Assembly: GCA_003235785.1 (NCBI GenBank)
Contig: QJYE01000011.1
Coordinates: 1 to 7,281 of the forward strand
Direction: 5' to 3'
From: Nitrospirota bacterium
GTDB lineage: Bacteria > Nitrospirota > Nitrospiria > Nitrospirales > UBA8639
Length of the DNA: 7,281 bases
Positions within the stretch are counted from its first letter, which is position 1; each line of letters opens with the position of its first letter. This document shows positions 1 to 6,818 of this stretch, in pieces. The notes under the pieces were generated by a model. The model saw only the letters and a program-made list of their open reading frames with translations, searched no databases and was not told the origin of the DNA. The translations under genes and the position numbers were made by a program.

Positions 1-305
1 TAACCCGTTTTATTGTGAGCACCAAAAAGAAATGTTACCATTCCTGATTGATTGACGGGATATTTCAAATGTGGAAAATGCTGCCTTCCGATCGACGACC
101 CAATTAATCAGGCATACCCTGAAATTCACCATCACAATATTTAAGCATGATCTTTTGGCTACCATCGCTTCACATTGAAGACGCTCAACCACCCCCAAGA
201 GGAAGTGATCTATTCATTGACATCCAGCCATCAAAAAGGCGACCCCATAGATGGGCTTACACGTCGCTTAAAGAGAGTGTTCCCTCCCTGTCTCGGTCAT
301 AAATC
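1..305. other. Gene-free leader upstream of the phosphoglycerate mutase-like gene
   Basis: I see no convincing gene here. Frame 2 on the + strand is open from the window edge to a TGA at 53-55 and could be the last 17 residues of a gene that starts outside the window (ending in LPFLID), but this is too short to support. The - strand is open over about 10-198, but only from a TTG start and with no recognisable protein. A perfect TTGACA lies at 217-222, yet nothing resembling a -10 box follows at 16-18 bases. No strong hairpin or terminator was seen. The region probably carries the promoter for the gene starting at 306, but I cannot place it. Confidence 0.5.
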
Positions 306-1061
306 ATGAGCACACTCACCATCCTTCGACACGGAAAAAGCATTTGGAATAAAGAGAAACGGTTCACTGGGTGGACGGATGTAGAATTAAGCCCAAGCGG
401 TATTGCAGAAGCCAAGCATGCAGGCCAACTTCTCAGTGCCCGCGGCGTAAACGTTGATCTTTGCTTTACTTCCTACCTGAATCGTGCCATTGAAACGCTT
501 CGCCTTGTACTGGATACCATGAATTTATCACATGTCCCTATACAGAAAGATTGGCGTTTGAATGAACGGCACTATGGGGCACTTCAGGGCTTAACGTGGT
601 GGGAAGCGACAAAAAAATATGGGGCGAAACAGGTCTTGGCTTGGCAAAGAGATTTTGACGCCCCGCCCCCACCTCTTGAGGTCACCGATACCCGCTTCCC
701 AGGCAATGATCCACTCTATGCTCACCTCTCGCCAACCGACCTTCCTCAAGGAGAAAGTCTCAAAGACACACTTGCGCGCTTTCTCCCCTTTTGGCACGAT
801 ATCATTATACCCGAACTTACCCGTGGCAAGGATATTCTTATTGTGGCGCATCATAATAGTCTCCGGGGGTTAATGAAGCACCTGGAAAACATTAGTGACG
901 CTGACATCGCAAACATCAGGATCCGCACCGCCGACCCAATTCTGTATCAACTGAATGATGCACTCGTTCCCATTAGCCGAAATAGCCTTCGGCAAGACTC
1001 CACAATCAGTCACTTCGCTCAAAAAATATTGGGGAATTGGATTCAACGTATCTCACGCTAG
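306..1061 (+). CDS. Divergent 2,3-bisphosphoglycerate-dependent phosphoglycerate mutase family protein
   Basis: This is a cytosolic histidine phosphatase superfamily enzyme whose best match is the dPGM (GpmA) branch, which interconverts 3- and 2-phosphoglycerate. At 251 residues it has the usual GpmA length. Visible landmarks are the RHG motif with the phosphate-accepting histidine H9, FTGW at 20-23, R60 in the LNRAIETL segment, ERHYGALQG at 87-95 with E87, GESL at 149-152, and the second active-site histidine H182 before NSLRG. The start is firm because an in-frame TAA lies at 300-302, only one codon upstream, although no good Shine-Dalgarno is visible. Three normally conserved sites differ: RHGES is RHGKS, AHGNSLR is AHHNSLR, and the late TGxP motif reads TADP. 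The protein may therefore not be a housekeeping mutase. Its neighbours, an oxygenase and glycan genes, suggest a specialised phosphatase or mutase role. Family assignment is sure; activity is not. Confidence 0.9.
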   Translation: MSTLTILRHGKSIWNKEKRFTGWTDVELSPSGIAEAKHAGQLLSARGVNVDLCFTSYLNRAIETLRLVLDTMNLSHVPIQKDWRLNERHYGALQGLTWWEATKKYGAKQVLAWQRDFDAPPPPLEVTDTRFPGNDPLYAHLSPTDLPQGESLKDTLARFLPFWHDIIIPELTRGKDILIVAHHNSLRGLMKHLENISDADIANIRIRTADPILYQLNDALVPISRNSLRQDSTISHFAQKILGNWIQRISR

Positions 1062-1070
1062 GAAACAGGA
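1060..1070 (+). promoter_or_regulatory. Ribosome binding site of the oxygenase gene
   Basis: The purine-rich stretch AGGAAACAGGA fills the whole gap between the upstream stop codon and the oxygenase ATG. Its AGGA begins within the upstream TAG stop. It supports the start at 1071 and suggests that the two genes are translated from one message, probably with coupling. Confidence 0.6.
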
Positions 1071-1784
1071 ATGACCTATTTAGACTTCACACGCCTGTCG
1101 GCTATTGAGCCACAGCAATTTCAACAGAAAAAGCCTTATCCCTGGATAAATCCTGAAGGCCTATTGACAAAAGAAGGACACAAACAACTCCTTGCCACGC
1201 TTCCCGATGTCTCCATGTTTCAACAACGGTTTGGAGTCACAAGAGCCCATGGCCAACAAAGTCATGATCGTTTTACCCTTGAATACCACGATGACCTTCC
1301 CCTGGCACCAGCGTGGAAGACATTCATTGCGGAACTTCGCGGGCAGAAATACCAAAATTTTTTGTGCCAACTACTCGGCGTTCGTTCTCTAGATTTGCAC
1401 TTTCATTGGCACTATACCCCGAGCGGCTGCTCCGTCTCACCGCATTGTGACGCCAAACATAAGCTCGGATCTCATATTTTTTATTTCAACACGAAAGAGG
1501 ATTGGGATCCTGCCTGGGGCGGGGAAACCGTTATTTTAGACGATCATGGACGTTTTAGCCGGAAAAGTGCTCCCCGTTTCGAGGATTTCCCAGAATCATT
1601 GGCTTCAACAGCAATTGGAAATTTCAGCCTGTTATTTCAACGATTGGATAAATCCTGGCATGGGGTCCGCCCCGTTCAATGCCCGGAAGGGCACATGCGA
1701 AAGGTGTTCATTGTCGTGATTAACCGCTTCTCCCTACTTGACCGGATCCAGCGAGTCTTCGGAAAAAGCCGTAAGGGGTATTAA
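1071..1784 (+). CDS. 2-oxoglutarate/Fe(II)-dependent oxygenase (prolyl 4-hydroxylase-like)
   Basis: This is a 237-residue predicted cytosolic dioxygenase of the double-stranded beta-helix 2OG-Fe(II) class. The iron-binding triad is visible as H125-x-D127 (in SPHCDAKH) and H197 (in SWHGVRPV). A basic residue at R210 or K211, 13-14 residues past H197, is positioned to bind the 2-oxoglutarate carboxylate. WGGET at 149-153 and the hydrophobic HIFYFN strand at 135-140 also fit the fold. There is no signal peptide or membrane segment. The gene follows the mutase-like gene by 9 bases in the same frame with a good ribosome binding site, so the two are almost certainly co-transcribed. The substrate is unknown. 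Members of this class hydroxylate proteins, small molecules or sugars, and the glycan-cluster setting makes modification of a surface glycan or its precursor possible, but that is inference. Confidence 0.85.
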   Translation: MTYLDFTRLSAIEPQQFQQKKPYPWINPEGLLTKEGHKQLLATLPDVSMFQQRFGVTRAHGQQSHDRFTLEYHDDLPLAPAWKTFIAELRGQKYQNFLCQLLGVRSLDLHFHWHYTPSGCSVSPHCDAKHKLGSHIFYFNTKEDWDPAWGGETVILDDHGRFSRKSAPRFEDFPESLASTAIGNFSLLFQRLDKSWHGVRPVQCPEGHMRKVFIVVINRFSLLDRIQRVFGKSRKGY

Positions 1785-1818
1785 TTTTTCACACTTCCCA
1801 CCCCCATTTCCTTACTGC

Positions 1819-2646
1819 CTACAGTCTTCGATATTCTTCAAAATAGGCTGGCTTTATCGCTTTCCAATCTCTCTCAAAAAATGCCCGTTTCATCCACTGA
1901 GCAAGAAAACACAATTCGACAAATCCATAATAGGCTTGAAAATCCGGGGCACCATTCACAGCTGTTAATCGGAGAAATTCCTCCTTGAAAGGATTGAGCC
2001 ACCGGACCAAGGCCTTAGCAGCGCCCATGCCTATAAGATACTCGCTAACCAGGCCTTCCACATCCACGGCACAAAGCAACTGGGTCTTGGGGTTGAGAAC
2101 GAAATTCTTACGGACGGGGTCGGTGTAGTCAAATCCGATCCAACAGTGGTTGGGGCGCAGAATGTCCACGGATTTTCTGAGCTCTCCGAGCAATCCATCC
2201 GAAACGATTCCAATCTGATTGAGAAAATGCAGATCTCGATCCAGACGATCCGGGAAAATTGTTGTATTCGTTTCCACTAACCGAGGAGCTTCAGAGTACA
2301 AGTGACCATAAAAATTGGCCATTTTCCCAACCAGCGGCTCATCAATCTCTTTGATGGGGAGCCCTTCAACAAACTCCACCCATATTTCCCGCTCATAACG
2401 AATGACAATATTCGGAAAAATCCCGACGCCCCGGAAGCACTCGAGATTCCGTTCAATTTCAAAAGCCAGGTAAGAATCACAAAGAACCAAGCGCTTAAAT
2501 TGCTGCCCATTGATTGACACAAAATGAAGACTCTTGGCCTTTTGTAGTCTCGTTCCACCAACCCGGGACATCCAATAGCCCAGGCGTTTCCACCAAAATG
2601 GTGAGCGTTGTCTAGTGGAAAACCCAAAGGGGTTGATCATGCCCAT
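1819..2646 (-). CDS. Kinase-like protein (aminoglycoside phosphotransferase / LPS-kinase type fold)
   Basis: Numbering is from the longest reading, which starts at a TTG at 2688. The chosen start is the ATG at 2646 (residue 15), which has GGTGAAG a few bases upstream; a second ATG lies at 2640. The fold is inferred from motif order: a candidate lysine K65 in QQFKRLVL, a conserved-looking E79, a hinge-like WVEFVEGLP at 103-111, then TDPVRKNFVL with D190 and N195 spaced as in the GDLHPGN catalytic loop, and D209 in AVDVEGL as the metal-binding aspartate. The usual histidine of the HGD loop is replaced (YTD). Likely role: ATP-dependent phosphorylation of a small molecule or of a lipopolysaccharide or other glycan sugar; the substrate is unknown. 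The gene converges on the oxygenase gene with 34 bases between stop codons and no clear terminator hairpin. I recognise the fold better than the family. Confidence 0.7.
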   Translation of the reverse strand: MGMINPFGFSTRQRSPFWWKRLGYWMSRVGGTRLQKAKSLHFVSINGQQFKRLVLCDSYLAFEIERNLECFRGVGIFPNIVIRYEREIWVEFVEGLPIKEIDEPLVGKMANFYGHLYSEAPRLVETNTTIFPDRLDRDLHFLNQIGIVSDGLLGELRKSVDILRPNHCWIGFDYTDPVRKNFVLNPKTQLLCAVDVEGLVSEYLIGMGAAKALVRWLNPFKEEFLRLTAVNGAPDFQAYYGFVELCFLAQWMKRAFFERDWKAIKPAYFEEYRRL

Positions 2647-3265
2647 AGCTTCACCGCGAGGAATGCGCTGTGATTCCACAACTCGCAATCTATTCGTTTA
2701 CCCTTCATCGTCTTTTTCCTTTCTCTCCAAACAAGGCATGAGTCATGGAGCTGGATATTGCTTGACAATGTTCCCCCAACATTCAAGGACAGTGGTTGAG
2801 GAAAATATTTCAAAACACCAATTGGACCTGGATTCGGGCTTTCTTGTGGATTCATCGTCTTTTTTCAGTCATCTCCTAATCTGGTGAAATAATCCGGTTT
2901 CAATTGTTATTCCGCCAGATTGCAAGCCGGGAACTATCTGCAGAATCGCTCGATTGCCAAAAAGACTATCGCGAATGCCACGGAACAAGCTGGACATCCG
3001 CCAGAAGCTCTTGAACCTCATCCCGATCGTTTCCCTTTGGATTGCCATGGTATTATAATGGTCGCACCCGGCAGACGAAAATTGTGCATCTGAATTTCCC
3101 CAGGCAAAAAAATCGGATTTCCAATAAATTTTCATATTGTTCGTGTATAGAGCAAAAGGGAGCTAGTTTGACCCCTAAAACCCGTTCCTTCCTATGCCAA
3201 GAAGTGATAGACCCAATATCGCTGACTGCCGCATGATTTTTTGATAAGTCGCTGCATCCCAATTC
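2647..3265. other. Divergent intergenic region, about 0.6 kb, with possible gene relic
   Basis: The region lies between the - strand kinase-like gene and the + strand GT2 gene, so it should hold promoters for both. On the + strand a perfect TATAAT sits at 3054-3059, but the -35 position at 17 bases reads TTCCCT, so it is only a candidate. A TTGACA at 2762-2767 lacks a -10 partner. On the - strand, an open frame over 2869-3135 encodes AILQIVPGLQSGG, which resembles the first strand and GG loop of GT4 glycosyltransferases, and stops 14 codons later. A second - strand frame (2637-2855) ends in an ATGA overlap with the ATG at 2640 of the kinase-like gene, but its protein looks like nothing I know. 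A 14-base sequence, AAAAAGACGATGAA, occurs twice on the - strand, near 2850 and 2710. None of these is strong enough to call as a gene. Confidence 0.5.
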
Positions 3266-4261
3266 ATGGCATCTCCTCAAAACCCAAAAGTTACCGTCTT
3301 CATTCCTGTTCATAACCGGGAACAGTATATTGGAGATGCTGTTCAAAGTATTTTAGCCCAAGATTTTCAGGATTTTGACATTCTGCTCATTGATGACGGA
3401 TCGACCGACCAAAGTGTTGAGGTCATGCGATCTTTTCATGATCCCAGGATCCGTATTGTTCACAATGAAACAAATTTAGGAATACCTCGAACCCGGAATC
3501 GCGGTCTCGAACTGGCACGAGGCGAATACATTGCGCTCCTGGACAGTGATGACCGGGCCAGTCCGGATAGACTCCAAAAACAAGTTGCCTACTTGGATGC
3601 TCATCCCGATTGTGTCCAGATAGGCAGTTGGTGCCGAATGATGAATGAGCAGGGCATTCCGCTACAAAAAATTAAACGACAACCCGCTCACCCGGATGAA
3701 ATAAAAGCGGAACTCCTGTTCCGCTGCTGCATGAGCAACCGAACCATCATGGGAAGAACAGAAATCCTTCGCAAGTTCGGGTATCGCAATGATTTTCCTC
3801 GCTGTCAAGATTATGATTTACATGTGCGCCTTTCTTCTCAATTTAAGATGGCCAATATCCCGGAATGTCTTGTTCTGGGAAGAATCCATCCTCAACAGAT
3901 CACGGCACTCACCATAGATTTAGGAGACGCCAAAAAACGCGCAATTGTCAGCACCCAACTCCACCATTTGGGTGTTTCTTTCTCTCCAGAAGATCTTGAT
4001 CCGCATTTGATGCTCTCCCGAATGCGAAAAATGCAGTTCACCCCAGATGCCTCATATATGCAATGGGCAGAAGACTGGCTCCTTCGATTATTACATGCGA
4101 ACCAATCAGCCAGGTATTATGACCCTCATATTTTTTCCAAAATTCTTTTTAATAAATGGGCTCATACCTGCTGGAGGGCCAGAAAACGTTTGAGAATAGG
4201 CTGGATACAATTCTTGCTTTTTTCTTCCTTGACTAGAAAATTACTTTCAAAACACTATTAA
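3266..4261 (+). CDS. GT2 family glycosyltransferase
   Basis: This protein transfers a sugar from a nucleotide-sugar donor to a glycan or lipid-linked acceptor, at the cytoplasmic face in surface-polysaccharide assembly. The 331 residues carry a GT-A domain: the TVFIPVHNREQYI strand and loop at 10-22, IDDGSTD at 42-48 with the nucleotide-contacting D43 and D44, LGIPRTRNRGLELARGEYIALLD leading to the metal-binding DSDD at 93-96, and QDYDL at 181-185 in the position of the ED-type catalytic base motif. RIHPQQIT at 206-213 matches the conserved YRxHxxxxS region of this branch. The C-terminal third is basic and helical-looking, with no clear membrane anchor. The ATG at 3266 is the first start after an in-frame TAA at 3245-3247, although no Shine-Dalgarno is visible. 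Donor and acceptor sugars cannot be predicted. The next glycosyltransferase begins 63 bases downstream, so the two are probably one transcript. Confidence 0.92.
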   Translation: MASPQNPKVTVFIPVHNREQYIGDAVQSILAQDFQDFDILLIDDGSTDQSVEVMRSFHDPRIRIVHNETNLGIPRTRNRGLELARGEYIALLDSDDRASPDRLQKQVAYLDAHPDCVQIGSWCRMMNEQGIPLQKIKRQPAHPDEIKAELLFRCCMSNRTIMGRTEILRKFGYRNDFPRCQDYDLHVRLSSQFKMANIPECLVLGRIHPQQITALTIDLGDAKKRAIVSTQLHHLGVSFSPEDLDPHLMLSRMRKMQFTPDASYMQWAEDWLLRLLHANQSARYYDPHIFSKILFNKWAHTCWRARKRLRIGWIQFLLFSSLTRKLLSKHY

Positions 4262-4324
4262 CCTTCAGACAGAGTTTTGAGAGACCGACGTTACGCTTAA
4301 ACAGGTTTTGCGCATCCGCAATGT

Positions 4325-5542
4325 ATGATCATGGCATCTGATTCCCCTCCACAGAAGAAAATAGCCATCTTCCTTCCTTCTCTTACCGCAGGAGGAGTAG
4401 CCCGTGTCATGTTACAACTTGCTCATTCATTCGTCGACAGCGGGCATACCGTCGATCTCCTTCTTTGCAGAAGTCAGGGAGAATTTATGGGCCAACTCCC
4501 ATCCCAGATAAGAGTTCTAGAACTGAAATCCCGCCCGCTTTGGGTATCACGACTTTTGTTAATTCTAAGAAACTTCGGGGCAATCCGAGTCCTAACTCTG
4601 CCCATTCTTTTTTCGCTCAAACCGCCAAAATCACTGGGCGCTCTTCCTGACTTGATTCAATATCTGAGACAAGAAAAACCCAACGTTCTTCTTGCCGCAA
4701 AAACTCATACCAATTTAGTCGCGCTTTGGGCTACTCAACTGGCCAAGGGATCCCATCGGGTCGTCATTAGCGAACGCACGACCCTGGTCGATATTATCAA
4801 GAGATCTAAAAAGTGGCGCTGGCGTTTCATCCTACCTGTCCTGGCTCATGAATACCCTAAGGCAGGAGGAATCATCACGGTATCCAATGGCGTTAAAGAG
4901 GAACTGGTTCTTCATTCCGGTCTCCCACCTCAAAAAATTACCACCATATACAACCCACTTTTGACTCATAAAATCAGAGAAAAGAGCGAAGAACCCATCA
5001 ACCACCCCTGGTTCAAAAATGAGCGATCTATTCCAATAATCTTAGGTGTAGGTCGCTTGGTGCCACAGAAGGATTTCTCAACATTAATGAAGGCCTTTTC
5101 TTACGTTCGCCAGGGCCGTCCGGCTCACCTGGTGATCATCGGTGAAGGAAGACAACGGTCCGAGCTCACGACGTTGGCTCAAACCTTAGGCATTGACAAA
5201 GATGTCTGGATGCCTGGATTTTCGGATAATCCTTATGCATTCATGGGTAAGGCATCCATGCTGGTGCTCTCGTCAATCTATGAGGGGTTGCCAAATGTTC
5301 TCATTGAAGCCCTTGCCTGTGCTTGCCCCATTGTGAGCACGGACTGTCCTAGCGGACCCTCTGAAATTTTAGAAAAGGGGAAATATGGCGCTCTGGTTCC
5401 CATGGGGGACAGTCAAGCCTTGGCTCAAGCTATTCACCACATGCTGGATCATCCACCAAATCGAAACGACTTACTTTTACGAGCAGCAGATTTCGCCATT
5501 GATAAAATTTCCAGCCAATACCTAAAAGTCCTTTTGGGATAA
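4325..5542 (+). CDS. GT4 family (GT-B fold) glycosyltransferase
   Basis: This 405-residue retaining glycosyltransferase of the GT4/group 1 type probably extends a surface polysaccharide using a nucleotide sugar. The N-terminal Rossmann half begins with IAIFLPSLTAGGVARVMLQLA (13-33), the typical glycine-rich acceptor-side loop. The C-terminal half begins at GVGRLVPQKDF (241-251) with donor-phosphate-contacting R243 and K249, followed by VIIGEG (270-275), WMPGF (295-299) and the E-x7-E motif in YEGLPNVLIEAL with E320 and E328. PSGPSEIL (342-349) is typical of the GalNAc/N-acetylhexosamine-type transferases of O-antigen and capsule clusters, but specificity remains uncertain. The start could be the ATG at 4325 or the one two codons later at 4331. 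An in-frame TAA at 4298-4300 rules out a much longer N-terminus, and no clear Shine-Dalgarno helps choose. The protein is full length with all key residues present. Confidence 0.93.
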   Translation: MIMASDSPPQKKIAIFLPSLTAGGVARVMLQLAHSFVDSGHTVDLLLCRSQGEFMGQLPSQIRVLELKSRPLWVSRLLLILRNFGAIRVLTLPILFSLKPPKSLGALPDLIQYLRQEKPNVLLAAKTHTNLVALWATQLAKGSHRVVISERTTLVDIIKRSKKWRWRFILPVLAHEYPKAGGIITVSNGVKEELVLHSGLPPQKITTIYNPLLTHKIREKSEEPINHPWFKNERSIPIILGVGRLVPQKDFSTLMKAFSYVRQGRPAHLVIIGEGRQRSELTTLAQTLGIDKDVWMPGFSDNPYAFMGKASMLVLSSIYEGLPNVLIEALACACPIVSTDCPSGPSEILEKGKYGALVPMGDSQALAQAIHHMLDHPPNRNDLLLRAADFAIDKISSQYLKVLLG

Positions 5543-5740
5543 ATTCAAAAAGACTTCAGTGAATGGATACACCTTGCCTCTATTCCTTTCTCACCTTCAA
5601 AGATCATTCAGGCTATTTATACAGCCAACATTTTTAAGGTTTGATACTCTTATGAATCTTTATTGGCAGGGAACAGTATTTTCAAACTCGATGAGTCAAC
5701 GTCTGTATCATGACAACTTGAATAACTCCAAGCAGGGGAT

Positions 5741-6745
5741 ATGCGGATACTAATTACAGGAGGGGCTGGCTTTCTGGGAAGCCATTTATGCGAAGCCCTG
5801 CTCAAAGAGGGTCATCAGGTTATTGGCCTTGATAATTTCATCACAGGAAAGCCTGGAAACATTAGTCCTCTACTTGGCCACCACAACTTTTCCTTCCTGG
5901 AATATGACGTCTGTAACTTCCTGCACATTGAAGGCTCGCTTGACGCGGTGATGCATTTTGCTTCACCAGCAAGCCCACAGGACTATTTAGAATTTCCCAT
6001 TGCCACATTAAAAGTCGGATCTCAAGGAACGCATAAGGCTTTGGGACTGGCCAAAGCCAAGCAGGCACGCTTTCTCTTGGCCAGCACATCAGAAGTCTAC
6101 GGCGACCCTCTGGTCAACCCCCAACCCGAAACATACTGGGGGAATGTGAATCCCATTAGCCCACGTGGAGTCTATGACGAAGCCAAACGGTTTGGTGAAG
6201 CCATGACAATGGCCTATCATCGCGTCCATGGCCTCGACACGAGGATTGTCAGAATTTTCAACACCTATGGGCCTCGCATGAGGCCAAATGATGGACGAGT
6301 CGTCTCAAATTTCATTGTGCAAGCCTTACAGAATAAGCCCATCACCGTCTATGGCGATGGCTCACAATCCCGAAGCTTTTGTTATGTTGACGACCTTGTA
6401 CACGGTGTTATTAATCTTCTCCTTGCTGAACCGCATAACCAACGTACAGACAAGCAATTTCAATGTGATGTGCAATTTGGTCGTGTATCAACCAACCATG
6501 AGTCCGTCCATAACCCCGTCAACATCGGCAATCCAGGTGAAAGAACCATATTAGACATTGCCACAATGATTTTGAAACAGACTGAATCAACAAGCCACAT
6601 TGAATGTCTTCCGCTTCCTATTGATGATCCAAAATTTCGCCGGCCCAATATCGACAAGGCCAAAACCTTGCTGAACTGGGAACCTGCGATCTCCCTTGAA
6701 GAAGGCTTACAAAAAACCATCGCGTATTTCAAAACAATCCTTTGA
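5741..6745 (+). CDS. UDP-glucuronic acid decarboxylase (UDP-xylose synthase)
   Basis: This cytosolic NAD-dependent enzyme of the extended short-chain dehydrogenase family converts UDP-glucuronate to UDP-xylose plus CO2, a donor for xylose-containing surface glycans. The sequence shows the dinucleotide motif GGAGFLG (7-13) with D31 ending the second strand, STSEVYG (115-121) with the E118 expected of UXS enzymes, and YWGNVNPISPRGVYDEAKR with catalytic Y145 and K149, which is highly diagnostic of UXS rather than dTDP-glucose dehydratase. NTYGPRM (174-180) and RSFCYVDDL (211-219) are also typical. The start is fixed by the canonical MRILITGGAG; AGGGG lies only about two bases before the ATG, an unusually short spacing. 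Residues about 230-258 form a polar loop roughly 20 residues longer than in most homologues I know, inserted just before NPVNIGNPGE. A 198-base gap separates it from the upstream glycosyltransferase. Two glycosyltransferases lie immediately upstream, and a broken radical SAM gene lies downstream. Confidence 0.93.
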   Translation: MRILITGGAGFLGSHLCEALLKEGHQVIGLDNFITGKPGNISPLLGHHNFSFLEYDVCNFLHIEGSLDAVMHFASPASPQDYLEFPIATLKVGSQGTHKALGLAKAKQARFLLASTSEVYGDPLVNPQPETYWGNVNPISPRGVYDEAKRFGEAMTMAYHRVHGLDTRIVRIFNTYGPRMRPNDGRVVSNFIVQALQNKPITVYGDGSQSRSFCYVDDLVHGVINLLLAEPHNQRTDKQFQCDVQFGRVSTNHESVHNPVNIGNPGERTILDIATMILKQTESTSHIECLPLPIDDPKFRRPNIDKAKTLLNWEPAISLEEGLQKTIAYFKTIL

Positions 6746-6787
6746 ATAAGTCACCCTCCTTGGGCAACTTTTTTCAATCCAAGAAAA

Positions 6788-6810
6788 CCTTAGCCTGGTA
6801 CTCTAAGGAG
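6788..6810 (+). promoter_or_regulatory. Consensus Shine-Dalgarno overlapped by a short hairpin
   Basis: AAGGAG at 6805-6810 lies eight bases before the ATG at 6819 and is the strongest ribosome binding site in the window. CTAAGG at 6803-6808 is the exact reverse complement of CCTTAG at 6788-6793, giving a possible 6-bp stem with a 9-base loop that would bury most of the Shine-Dalgarno. The ribosome binding site marks where the decayed downstream gene once began. The hairpin may be chance. Confidence 0.55.
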
Positions 6811-6818
6811 TTAAAAAG

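Noticed and set aside
2..55. Possible last 17 codons of a plus-strand gene entering from the left edge
   Set aside because: It is too short to tell from a chance open frame, and another frame is also open for 14 codons.
10..198. 62-codon open frame on the minus strand
   Set aside because: It needs a TTG start, has no recognisable motif and lies in a probable promoter region.
217..222. Perfect TTGACA upstream of the mutase-like gene
   Set aside because: No -10-like hexamer lies 16-18 bases downstream (the sequence there is GC-rich), so I do not call a promoter.
1785..1818. Bidirectional terminator between the convergent oxygenase and kinase-like genes
   Set aside because: The 34 bases are pyrimidine-rich but show no inverted repeat.
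3042..3236. 64-codon plus-strand frame before the GT2 gene
   Set aside because: Unremarkable composition, no ribosome site, and it overlaps the possible minus-strand relic.
5559..5753. 64-codon plus-strand frame in the gap before the decarboxylase gene
   Set aside because: No ribosome site, no family resemblance, and its end overlaps the well-supported decarboxylase start.
6750..6774. Terminator-like CCC/GGG hairpin followed by a run of T after the decarboxylase gene
   Set aside because: Only three contiguous base pairs, with two mismatches in the outer stem; too weak to call.
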